64,000 nt of DNA from Vibrio fluminensis (GTDB taxonomy: Bacteria > Pseudomonadota > Gammaproteobacteria > Enterobacterales > Vibrionaceae), in the NCBI RefSeq assembly GCF_015278125.1, contig NZ_JADILO010000002.1, positions 124,001 through 188,000 of the forward strand. The letters run 5' to 3'. Numbering within the stretch: the stretch's first letter is position 1; each line of letters opens with the position of its first letter. Of this stretch, positions 44,488 to 54,480 are shown piece by piece. The notes under the pieces are model-generated. The model was not told the origin of the DNA. It made no database searches and saw nothing but the letters and a program-made list of their open reading frames with translations. Position numbers and translations under genes: made by a program.

Positions 44488-44528
44488 GCCTCCAGACTTC
44501 ATTAATCGAAGTCTGGAGGCTTTTATTT
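44488..44528 (+). terminator. Second strong hairpin-terminator before rnk
   Basis: Perfect 13-bp stem GCCTCCAGACTTC / GAAGTCTGGAGGC, loop ATTAATC, followed by TTTTATTT. It lies 227 bp after the yihS stop, in a 324-bp gap with nothing else visible. It could also be the terminator of an unseen short RNA. Confidence 0.85.
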
Positions 44529-44585
44529 GGTATGAGGATGTCTTGAAAAAATACGGTAAGCGTATTTTTGTTGTATGAGGACAGT

Positions 44586-44996
44586 ATGAATATCAAACCT
44601 GAAATTACCCTTTCATCTCTTGATGTAGATAGAATTTACAACTTGATTGAATCTTTACCGCGCAATGCAGTTTCAACAGAAAAACTAGAAGAGGAACTAG
44701 AGCGTGGCAATATCGTCGCACCACAAGAAATGCCAGCCAATGTGGTGACGATGAACTCGCGTGTACGTTTTGCGATTGAGGCAACGAAAAAAGAATTCGA
44801 AATGACCTTGGTTTATCCAAAGGATATGAATAATAGCCTTGATAAAGTCTCGATTCTTGCACCGATTGGCAGTGCTTTATTGGGCTTGTCTATTGGGGAT
44901 ACCATTCAATGGCCAAAGCCTGATGGTTCGAATGTCGATGTGACGATACAAGACATTACCTATCAACCAGAGCGAGAAGGTGAGTTCTTAGTCTAA
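44586..44996 (+). CDS. rnk: Regulator of nucleoside diphosphate kinase (Rnk)
   Basis: From the ATG at 44586 (TGAGGA upstream) the product is 136 aa, the same length as E. coli Rnk. An N-terminal coiled-coil-like part is followed by the GreA/Rnk C-terminal domain (TLVYPKDM, ILAPIGSALLGLSIGDTIQWPKPDG). Rnk binds RNA polymerase near the secondary channel region and influences nucleotide kinase levels. It is a single-gene unit with a terminator behind it. Confidence 0.92.
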   Translation: MNIKPEITLSSLDVDRIYNLIESLPRNAVSTEKLEEELERGNIVAPQEMPANVVTMNSRVRFAIEATKKEFEMTLVYPKDMNNSLDKVSILAPIGSALLGLSIGDTIQWPKPDGSNVDVTIQDITYQPEREGEFLV

Positions 44997-45002
44997 ACAG
45001 AC

Positions 45003-45034
45003 TGCCCAAGTTATTTTGTTAACTTGGGCATTTT
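45003..45034. terminator. Bidirectional terminator between rnk and SDR gene
   Basis: Stem TGCCCAAGTT / AACTTGGGCA with an 8-base loop, followed by TTTT, between convergent genes. Confidence 0.85.
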
Positions 45035-45037
45035 GAT

Positions 45038-46480
45038 TTACCCGTCTTGCGCCTTAAGTTTTGCCTTTTTCACGATGGCTTTAACCATCCCCTTAAAAAT
45101 AAATAGATGCGCAGGCATCATCGCAAACCAGTAGAGTAGTCCACGAAAGCCTTGTGGATGCCACCAAGCCGTGATGTTGAGGCTTCGTTTGTCTCCTAAA
45201 TCTGTAATGGTGAATTCCAAGCGTCCGAGTCCCGGACCCTGCATACCGAAAAGTAGCGATAGAAATTGGTTTTTCTCACAGCGTATCACTTTCCATGAGT
45301 CGATAAAGTCACCAACTTTAAGCTCTGGTCCTTCTGGCATGCGGCGAATCGGTTTACGCCCGCCAAAGAAGATGTCGAGCCACTCGCGAGTTCGCCATAA
45401 GTAATTGGCAAAGAAGTATGGATCGTCTAGGCGACCTAACGTTTTAACAACCTGCCAGATCTGTTCAGCAGAGAGAACCGTTTCTATACTTGCTCCCGTT
45501 TGCTTCGGGTAATAACCATAACCGGCTTGCCAGCGTTTTAATGCCGCTGGGTCAAAGCCCCAAACCTTGCTACGTACAAACTTGCCTTCTTGTGCGATGC
45601 TGGTGGTCACCATCTCTTCAAAGCGTATCATTTTTTGTGGGAAACGCTGTTCAATCTCACGCGAGTCGGCAACAAAATCATGTTCCAGACCAGCTAATAA
45701 AGCGCTACCAATATTGGATGGTACAGAAGTCACCATTCCTAGCCAATATGATGCAATTTTCGGGGTAAGCAGAGGCGTGGCAAATAACCGGTATGGGCGC
45801 TGACTGGCAGCACAAATGACTTTGAATTGGTCTCGATAGCTGAGGATGTCAGGACCGCCTGCTTCATAAAGCTTGTGTTCTTCGGTTGGGCTTTTAGCGA
45901 GCTCGAGTAGGTAATGGTTGAGGTTTTGTAGTGCAATGGGGTTGGCTTTGGAATCTACCCATTTGGGGGTGACTAATGCTGGCAGATTGTAGACAAAATC
46001 ACGCATGATTTCGAAAGCGGCGGAACCAGGGCCTATAATCACGCCCGCCCTTATTTCTGTGATTGGTACATGACTCGTTCTTAAGATTTCTCCCGTCATA
46101 CGGCGGGCTTTAAGGTGCTCAGAATTCCCAGTCTGAGGTTGAATGGCACTAAGATAGATAACTTGTTCTACATTGCTTTGATCAAGGGCTGCCGTGAAGT
46201 TCTCTGCCAGTGATATTTCATAGTCTACGAAGTCATGCCCCTCGGCCATGCCATGGACAAGAAAGTAAACGATATCAAATTGGGGGACTAACTTGAGCGT
46301 TGCCTCTCGATCGGCGAGATCAAGATAGGTGATAGTAAGAAGTGGGTGGGGGAGCGTTCTCGCTTTTAGATACTCGATTTGACGCGCTGCTGCGGTTACG
46401 TTGTAACCTTGCTCACAGAGTTGATGGAGTAGCTGAGATCCAATATAGCCAGAAGCACCGAGCACGAGAACTTTCTTCAT
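45038..46480 (-). CDS. NAD(P)-binding SDR-like protein with DUF2867 domain
   Basis: The 480-aa product has an N-terminal atypical short-chain dehydrogenase/NmrA-like Rossmann domain (VLVLGASGYIGSQLLHQLCEQG, residues 4-25; VIYLSAIQPQTG). A C-terminal DUF2867 domain follows (about residues 330-475, with PYFFANYLWRTREWLDIFFGG and NITAWWHPQGFRGLLYWF). Such fusions are widespread in bacteria; their substrate is unknown. It is solitary, divergent from the MATE gene. Confidence 0.85.
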   Translation of the reverse strand: MKKVLVLGASGYIGSQLLHQLCEQGYNVTAAARQIEYLKARTLPHPLLTITYLDLADREATLKLVPQFDIVYFLVHGMAEGHDFVDYEISLAENFTAALDQSNVEQVIYLSAIQPQTGNSEHLKARRMTGEILRTSHVPITEIRAGVIIGPGSAAFEIMRDFVYNLPALVTPKWVDSKANPIALQNLNHYLLELAKSPTEEHKLYEAGGPDILSYRDQFKVICAASQRPYRLFATPLLTPKIASYWLGMVTSVPSNIGSALLAGLEHDFVADSREIEQRFPQKMIRFEEMVTTSIAQEGKFVRSKVWGFDPAALKRWQAGYGYYPKQTGASIETVLSAEQIWQVVKTLGRLDDPYFFANYLWRTREWLDIFFGGRKPIRRMPEGPELKVGDFIDSWKVIRCEKNQFLSLLFGMQGPGLGRLEFTITDLGDKRSLNITAWWHPQGFRGLLYWFAMMPAHLFIFKGMVKAIVKKAKLKAQDG

Positions 46481-46575
46481 TATGCACCTAAATGTATGTT
46501 CTTGTTTTTAATTGAGTATATAATGTACCGCTGCGTTGGCAATATGACCAACCAAAATAGTTGAGGTTGTTTTCG

Positions 46576-47949
46576 ATGCTTTTCTCCCAAGTCATTGCTC
46601 ATACTCGAGGCGACTTTATTCGCCGTCTGATCGCGATTGCATTGCCAATCACGTTACAGAGCATAATGTTTTCTAGCCGAAGTTTAGTCGACGTACTGAT
46701 GTTAGGGCAGCTTGGTGAGGCGGAAATTGCCGCGGTTGGCGTTGCTGCTCGCGCGACGTTTGTCACCACAATCATGTTGGTGGGTGTCACGACGGGTGGA
46801 GCAATGCTGACCGCTCAGTATTGGGGCGCTGCAAATAAGCAAGGTGTGAGAGAAAGTACGGCTTTAACTTGGTTTATGGCGACCATCTTTGCGTCTCTTA
46901 GTGTTTTGTTGTTTGTCTTTTTCCCACAAGAAATTATGGGGCTTACCACTGACTCTGAAGAAGTAAAATATCTTGGTAGTCAGTATTTAGTGATTTCGTC
47001 CGTGACGATGCTGGCGGTGGCTTGCGTAGCGAGTATGGCGGTAGGGTTGCGTGCTGTTCATCAACCGGGCTTAAGTACTTTCTTCAGTGGGATTGGTATT
47101 CTTTCAAATATTTTCCTCAACTGGGTGCTGATTTTTGGTAAGTTCGGCATGCCTGCACTAGGTATCAAAGGTGCCGCTATCGCGACGGTTATCAGTGGCG
47201 CAATCGAAGTGGGTTGTCTTTACGGTTACTTGCATTTTAAACACCATCTTTTGGCGTTTTCCTTCTCTGATATCCTGGCCACATTGAAAGTGGATAAGGT
47301 TGTGCGCTTTCTCAGGCTATCGATGCCAACAACACTGAACTTTCTCGCCTGGGCTGGCGGGCTCTTTGCGTATCACGCAATAATGGGACAGTCAGGTGTA
47401 GAAGGACTTGCCGCTTTGTCAGTAATGACTCCGGTAGAATCTATTTCATTGGCGATGCTGATTGGTATGGCCAATGCTTCGGCGGTACTGATCGGCAATC
47501 AAATTGGCGCGAAACGGTATGATGAAGCCTATTATCAAGCAATTGGTATCATGCTACTTAGCTTGGTCGTGGCGGTTGTGGTCGCTATCCTTTTGTATTT
47601 GTGTCGAGATCTCGTGCTTAGCTCGTTTAGTGCTCTCACGCCAGAAACTCGAGCGTTGACCGACAAATTTATTGTGGTGTTAAGCTTAGGTTTATTGCTT
47701 CGCTGTATTCCAATGATGGCGATAGTCGGAGTGCTAAGAGCGGGGGGAGACGTAAAATTTTGTTTGTACCAAGATCTGATAGCACAGTGGGTTATCAGCA
47801 TTCCACTCGCTGCTGTTGCTGCAATCTACTGGGGTTGGAAGCCAGAAGTGATTTATGTGCTGTTTTTAACTGAAGAACTAGTTAAATGGGGAGGGTCCAT
47901 TTATCGTGTTAAAAGTAAGAAATGGTTGAGAAATTTGATTGAAAATTAG
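46576..47949 (+). CDS. MATE-family multidrug efflux protein
   Basis: The ATG at 46576 has TTGAGG nine bases upstream; product 457 aa. About twelve membrane helices are arranged as two halves. The MATE signature is around FIRRLIAIALPITLQSIMFSSRSLVDVLMLGQLGEAEIAAVGVAA and again in LSMPTTLNFLAWAGGLFAYHAIMGQSG. Members export cationic drugs or metabolites in exchange for Na+ or H+. The substrate is unknown. Confidence 0.92.
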   Translation: MLFSQVIAHTRGDFIRRLIAIALPITLQSIMFSSRSLVDVLMLGQLGEAEIAAVGVAARATFVTTIMLVGVTTGGAMLTAQYWGAANKQGVRESTALTWFMATIFASLSVLLFVFFPQEIMGLTTDSEEVKYLGSQYLVISSVTMLAVACVASMAVGLRAVHQPGLSTFFSGIGILSNIFLNWVLIFGKFGMPALGIKGAAIATVISGAIEVGCLYGYLHFKHHLLAFSFSDILATLKVDKVVRFLRLSMPTTLNFLAWAGGLFAYHAIMGQSGVEGLAALSVMTPVESISLAMLIGMANASAVLIGNQIGAKRYDEAYYQAIGIMLLSLVVAVVVAILLYLCRDLVLSSFSALTPETRALTDKFIVVLSLGLLLRCIPMMAIVGVLRAGGDVKFCLYQDLIAQWVISIPLAAVAAIYWGWKPEVIYVLFLTEELVKWGGSIYRVKSKKWLRNLIEN

Positions 47950-48070
47950 AAACATAGTTCTTTGATTATGCAATTGATTACATCGAGTGTGATCTGTCAT
48001 CCAAAACGCTTCCTACTCGACGTGAATTGGTGTAAATTCACAAACTCAAATTTTTGATAGTGAGCGATTG

Positions 48071-48742
48071 ATGTTACGACTAACAGACCTATGTAAAGGC
48101 TACGTAGATGGTGGAGAGTTTCACCCAGTTCTGCAAGGTGCTGAGTTAATATTATCGCAAGGCCAACAGATTGCGTTGATGGGTGAAAGTGGCTCGGGTA
48201 AGAGTACATTGCTCAATCTTATCGCGGGTCTGGATGTTGTAGACTCTGGCGAAATTGAATTCCCTCATTTTTTAATGAATCAGGAGTCTGAGAGTAATCG
48301 CACCGCCTATCGACGTAACAACATTGGTCTTATATTCCAACAGTTCAATTTACTCCCTACGCTCAATATCGCTGATAATATTCGTTTTTGCCGCCAACTA
48401 AAGGGACTTCCAGAAGACCAAGGTTTGTGGCGCCAAATTCTCTCTGCCCTTGACCTTATGCCTCTACTTGGCCGATACCCTGAAGAAGTGTCTGGAGGAC
48501 AACAGCAACGTGCGGCTATTGCACGAGCGCTGTATATGGAACCTAAATTGTTGCTGGCCGATGAGCCAACCGGAAGTTTAGACGAACGCAATGCAGAAGC
48601 TGTTATGCGCTTATTGACATCATTAACTCGTCAGCTCGACTGTACCTTATTGCTCGTAACTCACAGTGAGCAGGTTGCTCAGCATATGGAAGGGCGTATA
48701 CGTCTTCAAGGAGGGCAACTGCATGTTATGGCCCGTAATTAA
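48071..48742 (+). CDS. ABC transporter ATP-binding protein (MacB/LolD type, AttE-like)
   Basis: From the ATG at 48071 the product is 223 aa. Walker A (GESGSGKSTLL), the signature (VSGGQQQRAAIARAL), Walker B (LLLADEPTGSLD) and the H-loop histidine (LLVTHS) are present. The short MacB/LolD-type ATPase drives mechanotransmission rather than import. It overlaps the permease gene by 20 bp and forms a three-gene operon with a lipocalin-like periplasmic protein, an arrangement like AttEFGH. Confidence 0.92.
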   Translation: MLRLTDLCKGYVDGGEFHPVLQGAELILSQGQQIALMGESGSGKSTLLNLIAGLDVVDSGEIEFPHFLMNQESESNRTAYRRNNIGLIFQQFNLLPTLNIADNIRFCRQLKGLPEDQGLWRQILSALDLMPLLGRYPEEVSGGQQQRAAIARALYMEPKLLLADEPTGSLDERNAEAVMRLLTSLTRQLDCTLLLVTHSEQVAQHMEGRIRLQGGQLHVMARN

Positions 48743-51176
48743 AGCACTGCTTGGCCATTACAGACGTTACCCTTTTCAAATCCTTCTTGTTTGGCTTGGT
48801 CTTACTCTCGGTGTTTCGTTATTAGTTGGCGTAACGGCTATCAATGAGCATGCTCGTAAAAGTTACCAGCATGGTGAAAAGCTATTCTCAAATCCACTGC
48901 CTTATCGCATTCGTCCTAAACATGCGATAAATCATATTCCACAAGGTTACTACATTCAGTTGCGTCGTGAAGGCTTTACTCAATGTGTGCCATTTGCAAC
49001 CAGCAATATCTCTACGGCAAAAAAACTCGACTTAACATTAGTCGGTATTGACTCGGTGGCGATGTTGTCGCTTGAGAAAGATATCTCACTTAAAACGTTA
49101 AACTCGCTTGGCTTGATGAAGCCACCATATCCAATTTTAGTGAGCCAAGATTTGGCTCGCTATATGCGTTGGCAAGACGGCGATTCGATTCGCTTAGCTG
49201 ACGGCAAGCAGTTAGGGCCTCTGATCATCGATCAGAGCAACAAATTAACCGGTACTCGCGTTATTGCCGATATGGCGTTATTTCGTATGATTGAACGCAG
49301 TTCTGGTATTTCTTCAATCGCGTGTGCGGAGATGCCGGACGAGAAGCTAGAGAAACTCAAAGATAACTTGCCACACGGTTTGTCTATCGTACGCAGCTCC
49401 CAAGCTGAGTTAGTTTCGTTGACCAAAGCTTTCCATATGAATCTAACGGCGATGGGCATGATGGCATTTTTGGTCGGCCTGTTTATTTTTTATCAGGCAA
49501 TGTCTCTCTCGTTAACGCAAAGACAACCGTTGGTCGGCATACTCCGCCAAACGGGTGTATCAGGCTGGCTACTGACACAAGCTTTGTTGATTGAGCTAGC
49601 TGTGCTGGTTTTGGTTAGTTGGTTGTGCGGTAATGTGTTTGGTATGTTGCTCGCTAATCAGTTGATTCCTACTGTATCAGCAAGTTTAGAAGAGCTATAT
49701 AAAGCGAGTGTTGGCTTGGCTATCCACTGGACACTTAAGTCTAGCCTTTACAGTTTGGCCATGGCGCTAGTGGGTGCGTTTGCATCATGTGCTTGGCCTT
49801 TAGTTCGTTTACTTCGTTCTCAACCGATTCGCCTAACAACTCGTTTGTCTTTAATGCGTTTTACTGGCATTGAGTTTTCGATTCAAGCTCTGATTGCTTG
49901 TGCGCTTGCTGTTGCCGCTATTGCGATATATCAAGCAGACCAAACCCAAGAGTCGGGTTTTGTGATTATTGCTTTGATGCTATTGAGTGTTGCACTGTTC
50001 ACACCTTTCTTATTGTGGCGTTTATTTACCAGCTTTAGTTACTCAATGCGCTGGGTAAAAGTGCGTTGGTTCTTCTCCGATGCGGCGGCGAGCATGAGCT
50101 ACCGAGGCGTTGCGACGATGGCATTTATGCTCGCAATGGCTGCGAATATTGGCATTGAAACTATGGTTGGCAGTTTCCGAGATACCACTGATAAATGGTT
50201 AACTCAACGTCTAGCTGCTGATCTTTATATCCATCCAAATAGTAGTTCAGCGGCTCGTTTGAGTTCGTGGTTGTCAAAACAGCCAGAGGTTCAGTCGGTA
50301 TGGTGGCGTTGGGAGGAAGAAACCTCAACACCAACGGGTTCTTTACAAATAGTCAGTACTGGTGCTTCTGAAGGCGAATTAGCAGCATTGACGGTGAAAT
50401 TGGGTGTTCCAAACTATTGGTATCATCTTCATCACTCTAAAGGAGTGATGGTGAGTGAATCAATGGCTCTAAAACTTGGCATTCGTCCTGGTGACTATAT
50501 TAATCTCTATGGTAAAGCGGGTCAGGGATGGCAAGTCGTTGGCGTTTATTACGACTATGGCAACCCGTACAATCAAGTTCTGATGTCGCATCGTAACTGG
50601 TTATATAGTTTTGCTGGTGAAGGCTCCGTCGCACTCGGCGCAGTTTTACACGATGGTGTTTCCTCTGATGGATTGAAACGCCGTATGGAGTCGGTGTTTA
50701 GATTAAGCTCTGAACGTATTTTTGATAACGGCAGCATCCATAAGCAAGCGATGTATGTATTTGACAGAACGTTTTCGATAGCGGACACATTAGGCAGTAT
50801 CACACTGGTTATAGCAGTATTTGGTATATTCTTCTCTACTGTTGCAGGGGAGGTTGCTCGACAAAGACATGTGTCATTATTGCGCTGCTTGGGTATGTCA
50901 GGTAAAGAACTGGTTTTAATGGGCAGTCTACAACTGTTCGTGTTTGGTGCGATTGCCATAATTGTCGCGATGCCTCTAGGCTTGGCTCTGGCTCATCTTG
51001 TTGTCGATATCGTAATTAAGCAGTCGTTTGGTTGGACGATAGAGTTACAGTTTATTCCGCAGGAATACACCAACACCATTATGTTGGCGATGATTTCTCT
51101 GGTGGTTGCCGGAGCAATGCCAGTACTTCGTCTCATCCGAAATACACCAATGAAGTCGTTAAGGGACGCGTTGTAA
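48723..51176 (+). CDS. FtsX-like ABC permease, double-length (AttFG-like)
   Basis: I start it at the ATG 48723 (817 aa; GGAGGGCAACTGC upstream). It has an N-terminal membrane helix with MacB-like periplasmic domain, then two FtsX-type blocks near residues 245-370 and 690-810 with about ten membrane helices in all. This corresponds to two permeases fused in one chain. It probably works with the ATPase to export or extract a lipid-like or hydrophobic ligand handled by the next protein. Ligand unknown. It ends immediately before the next start (TAA then ATG). Confidence 0.85.
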   Translation: MLWPVIKALLGHYRRYPFQILLVWLGLTLGVSLLVGVTAINEHARKSYQHGEKLFSNPLPYRIRPKHAINHIPQGYYIQLRREGFTQCVPFATSNISTAKKLDLTLVGIDSVAMLSLEKDISLKTLNSLGLMKPPYPILVSQDLARYMRWQDGDSIRLADGKQLGPLIIDQSNKLTGTRVIADMALFRMIERSSGISSIACAEMPDEKLEKLKDNLPHGLSIVRSSQAELVSLTKAFHMNLTAMGMMAFLVGLFIFYQAMSLSLTQRQPLVGILRQTGVSGWLLTQALLIELAVLVLVSWLCGNVFGMLLANQLIPTVSASLEELYKASVGLAIHWTLKSSLYSLAMALVGAFASCAWPLVRLLRSQPIRLTTRLSLMRFTGIEFSIQALIACALAVAAIAIYQADQTQESGFVIIALMLLSVALFTPFLLWRLFTSFSYSMRWVKVRWFFSDAAASMSYRGVATMAFMLAMAANIGIETMVGSFRDTTDKWLTQRLAADLYIHPNSSSAARLSSWLSKQPEVQSVWWRWEEETSTPTGSLQIVSTGASEGELAALTVKLGVPNYWYHLHHSKGVMVSESMALKLGIRPGDYINLYGKAGQGWQVVGVYYDYGNPYNQVLMSHRNWLYSFAGEGSVALGAVLHDGVSSDGLKRRMESVFRLSSERIFDNGSIHKQAMYVFDRTFSIADTLGSITLVIAVFGIFFSTVAGEVARQRHVSLLRCLGMSGKELVLMGSLQLFVFGAIAIIVAMPLGLALAHLVVDIVIKQSFGWTIELQFIPQEYTNTIMLAMISLVVAGAMPVLRLIRNTPMKSLRDAL

Positions 51177-52313
51177 ATGAAGCGTACGCCAAAGAAAAGT
51201 TCTCGTTTTAACCGTTTACTGTTTAATGTTATTGCTTTGATGGGTATTGCGGTCGCTTCTATCTATCTTTTTGCTTTTGATGATAAAGAGGACGTGGTTA
51301 ATAGCATTAACTCACAAGCTGACTTGCTTTATACCCAAACGACCGCTGAATTTAAAGCCGTTAGTATAGATAAGCCAGTTGCGATTCCACGGGATGTGGG
51401 GCAAGACACCTCTTATCAACACGCTTGGTGGCATTTTTTCGCTAACGTCCAAGATGAGGCAGGAAATCGTTATGGGATCCAATGGAGCTACTTCCGCATT
51501 TCCAATAATCCTCAAGATGTCCCTGGTTGGCAAAACTCGCAGCTATATATATCGCATATTGTAGTTTCTAATGATTCTCGGGTTTGGAAAGAGCAGCGCA
51601 TTGCGCGTGGTGGAATAGGACAAGCCGGAGTTGTTAATGCGCCATTTAAACTTTGGTTAGATAATTGGTCGTGGACCTCATTGAACAAAACGCCTTTTCC
51701 CGGCGAACTACAGGCCGAGGCTGAACAATTTTCTGTCCAGTTATCGAGTACTGTCGTGGGCCCTTACGTTCTACCCGGTGAACGTGGTTATGTATCAAAA
51801 GGTGAGAACAACAAGCTAGCATCACACAATTTAACGGCTCCTTTTATTAATGTTTCTGGAGAACTTGATCTCGGCAAGGGACAACCTATAGCTGTCCAAG
51901 GTGAGGCATGGATGAGTAAGGAGTGGGGCAGTGGTTTGCTCGATGTTAAGCAAAAAGGTTGGGACTGGTTTGTGTTCCATCTTGATAAGCAAACGACGCT
52001 CTCAATACATCACTATCGTTATCAAGATGCTCCTAATCATGTTTTAGCTACACTCTCGACCAACTCGGGCAAAGTTGTGTCATTGAAACCTCAAGACATC
52101 TCGATTGTTTCGTTAGGTGAAGAGATATTAGCGGGTCAAAAATCGATTCCGTTACGCTGGCAAATTAAAGTGCCTAAATATGGTATAGACTTAACCACGC
52201 AGGCACAGAATACCAACTTATGGTTACCGTTTGTTATGCCATACTGGGAAGGACCAATAACGACAGAAGGTAGTCACAAAATTCAAGGTTTTATGCAGTT
52301 AGCGGGTTATTAG
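51177..52313 (+). CDS. Lipocalin-like / CrtC-AttH family periplasmic protein
   Basis: The 378-aa product has one N-terminal membrane anchor or signal segment (about residues 14-32). Two lipocalin-like beta barrels follow, as in the AttH/CrtC (hydroxyneurosporene synthase-like) family. Typical motifs are HAWWHFFANVQDEAGNRYGIQWSYFRIS and GEAWMSKEWGSGLLDVKQKGWDWFVFHLD. It is translated right behind the permease and is probably the periplasmic partner of this ABC system. No enzymatic role is shown. Confidence 0.82.
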   Translation: MKRTPKKSSRFNRLLFNVIALMGIAVASIYLFAFDDKEDVVNSINSQADLLYTQTTAEFKAVSIDKPVAIPRDVGQDTSYQHAWWHFFANVQDEAGNRYGIQWSYFRISNNPQDVPGWQNSQLYISHIVVSNDSRVWKEQRIARGGIGQAGVVNAPFKLWLDNWSWTSLNKTPFPGELQAEAEQFSVQLSSTVVGPYVLPGERGYVSKGENNKLASHNLTAPFINVSGELDLGKGQPIAVQGEAWMSKEWGSGLLDVKQKGWDWFVFHLDKQTTLSIHHYRYQDAPNHVLATLSTNSGKVVSLKPQDISIVSLGEEILAGQKSIPLRWQIKVPKYGIDLTTQAQNTNLWLPFVMPYWEGPITTEGSHKIQGFMQLAGY

Positions 52314-52614
52314 TTCAGGGTTAAATTCTTAAATGATGAGAATTGGTCAATGTGAATCATTTGTGAATTATCTCTATTTTTCTTATCTTTTTACTCGATA
52401 TATTCTGGTTAACATATTGTAATACAGGGAGTTGTAGCACGAATAGAATTTGTTACAGAATTGAATGCTGCGGATATTGCGTTCAATTTGCTCGTTTGTT
52501 TCGTTATTTCCGAAGAATAACATCCGAACAAGCGATTTTTATCAGTTTAAGGATAGCTATACACTCAAGTTATTCTTCGTTAATCGTTAAGATAATAAGT
52601 ATAAGGACGATCAC
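52314..52614. promoter_or_regulatory. nhaA upstream region
   Basis: The 301-bp AT-rich gap should hold the nhaA promoter. Repeated fragments related to GTTATTCTTCG and CGAACAAGCG occur near 52500-52580, and CGAAGAATAAC is complementary to GTTATTCTTCG. They might be regulator sites, but no named site is recognised. Confidence 0.35.
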
Positions 52615-53760
52615 ATGAGTGATATCATTCGCGACTTCTTCAAGATGGAATCAGCAGGAGGCGTGTTACTGGTTATTGCAGCTGCAATTGCAATGACTAT
52701 TGCAAATACACCGTTAAACGAGACATACCAAGCATTTCTACATACTTATGTATTTGGTATGTCAGTATCGCACTGGATCAATGATGGTCTAATGGCGATC
52801 TTCTTCCTATTGATCGGTTTAGAAGTTAAGCGTGAATTGTTAGAAGGCGCGCTGAAATCAAAAGAAACCGCAATTTTCCCAGCCATTGCTGCAGTAGGCG
52901 GTATGCTAGCACCAGCGTTAGTATATTTAGCATTTAACTTCAACGAACCGATGGCGATTAAAGGTTGGGCGATCCCAGCTGCAACTGATATTGCGTTCGC
53001 ATTGGGTATCATGGCTCTGCTAGGTAGCCGTGTACCAGTGAGTTTGAAAGTTTTCTTGTTAGCACTAGCCATCATTGATGACCTAGGCGTTGTGGTAATC
53101 ATTGCACTGTTCTACTCGGGTGATCTGTCTACTACAGCACTTGCGATTGGTTTTGCAATGACCGCGGCTCTGTTTGCTTTAAACTCTCGTCACGTATCGA
53201 AATTACTGCCATACATGATAGTGGGTGCGATCTTGTGGGTAGCGGTACTAAAGTCTGGCGTCCACGCGACACTAGCCGGTGTAGTAATTGGCTTTGCTAT
53301 TCCACTGAAAGGCAACAAAGGTAAGCGATCTCCTCTTAAACATATGGAGCACGCACTTCACCCTTATGTTGCGTTTGGTATTCTGCCTCTGTTTGCATTC
53401 GCTAATGCGGGTATTTCGTTGGTAGGCGTATCGATGGCTGGCCTGACCTCTATGTTACCGCTTGGTATTGCTTTGGGTCTTTTGATTGGTAAGCCACTAG
53501 GTATCTTTAGCTTCAGTTGGATTGCGGTTAAGTCGGGTATTGCTAAGCTGCCTGAAGGCATCACTATGTTCCATATCTTCGCGGTGTCTGTACTGTGTGG
53601 TATTGGTTTTACGATGTCGATTTTCATCTCTTCACTGGCGTTTGGTCAGACTAACGTTGAGTTTGATACTTATGCGCGATTAGGCATATTGATGGGGTCA
53701 ACAACGGCAGCTGTGTTGGGTTACTTCCTATTGCACATCTCGCTACCAAAAAACAAGTAG
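52615..53760 (+). CDS. nhaA: Na+/H+ antiporter NhaA
   Basis: The 381-aa inner-membrane protein exchanges internal Na+ (or Li+) for external H+ and is central to salt and alkali tolerance in vibrios. The two ion-binding aspartates are Asp155 and Asp156 in [13 protein letters not shown]. Other family blocks are [40 protein letters not shown] and [18 protein letters not shown]. Length matches NhaA. It is a single-gene unit ended by a strong terminator. Confidence 0.97.
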   Translation: MSDIIRDFFKMESAGGVLLVIAAAIAMTIANTPLNETYQAFLHTYVFGMSVSHWINDGLMAIFFLLIGLEVKRELLEGALKSKETAIFPAIAAVGGMLAPALVYLAFNFNEPMAIKGWAIPAATDIAFALGIMALLGSRVPVSLKVFLLALAIIDDLGVVVIIALFYSGDLSTTALAIGFAMTAALFALNSRHVSKLLPYMIVGAILWVAVLKSGVHATLAGVVIGFAIPLKGNKGKRSPLKHMEHALHPYVAFGILPLFAFANAGISLVGVSMAGLTSMLPLGIALGLLIGKPLGIFSFSWIAVKSGIAKLPEGITMFHIFAVSVLCGIGFTMSIFISSLAFGQTNVEFDTYARLGILMGSTTAAVLGYFLLHISLPKNK

Positions 53761-53800
53761 TGGCCAGATATCGACATGTAGATATCAAAATGTAGACATG

Positions 53801-53832
53801 AAAAAACGCCTCGGTTAGCCGAGGCGTTTTTG
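53801..53832. terminator. Bidirectional terminator between nhaA and ompA-like gene
   Basis: Stem AAAACGCCTCGG / CCGAGGCGTTTT with loop TTAG and A/T-runs on both sides, between convergent genes. Confidence 0.92.
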
Positions 53833-53847
53833 TTGGTGTAGCTATTT

Positions 53848-54480
53848 TTATTTTTCGATAACGCTAAATATGGTCCATTCTTTTACGGGTTCTTCATCGT
53901 AACCCACAACAGTAGCGGTGACTTTACGGTTTTTCGCGTGGGACAACTCATCTTCACCTAACGCTTCCAAGTTTGTTTCCCCATAACCAATGATCGTCAC
54001 GCGGTCAGGGGTTATGCCATTGCTAAGCAATTCTTGTTCAACTGCAACCGCACGTCTTTTCGACAAGGCTAAGTTGTATTCCGGAGAACCGACTTTACTT
54101 GCGTAGCCTTGAACCTCAATTGCCGTTTCAGGAAAGCGTTTTAGGAAGTCAGACATGTTACTAATTTGTGTTTCAAAGATAGGTTCAATCTTTGAGGAGT
54201 CGTTAGCGAATAGGATGCGTAACTGCATCTGATCTTCCGTTTCAACGATAATGCCGCAACCATCATTGTTTATTAGCGACCCCTCTGGTGTCGTAATACA
54301 AAGATCACGCGCATTGATAACGCCATCACGATCATCGTCAATGAGATCGGCGATTTGATGGGCTTCCGGCGTTTCAATGTAGTCGTATTCATCATTTTCA
54401 CTTTCGCTGTCATAGGCAAAGGTGAGAGGCGTTACTGACATACTTAGTAAAAGTGGCAGTAAGGTATAGGTCTTGTTCAT
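53848..54480 (-). CDS. OmpA-family outer-membrane lipoprotein-like protein
   Basis: From the ATG at 54480 the product is 210 aa: a signal peptide (MNKTYTLLPLLLSMSVTPLTFA) and an acidic linker. A short calcium-type repeat follows (DDDRDGVINARDLC), then an OmpA C-terminal peptidoglycan-binding domain (about residues 95-190, with IEVQGYASKVGSPEYNLALSKRRA). No lipobox cysteine is seen. It starts within the stop codon of the TolC-like gene (TAATG overlap), so the two are coupled, like the OmpA/TolC pairs near RTX adhesin secretion genes. Confidence 0.85.
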   Translation of the reverse strand: MNKTYTLLPLLLSMSVTPLTFAYDSESENDEYDYIETPEAHQIADLIDDDRDGVINARDLCITTPEGSLINNDGCGIIVETEDQMQLRILFANDSSKIEPIFETQISNMSDFLKRFPETAIEVQGYASKVGSPEYNLALSKRRAVAVEQELLSNGITPDRVTIIGYGETNLEALGEDELSHAKNRKVTATVVGYDEEPVKEWTIFSVIEK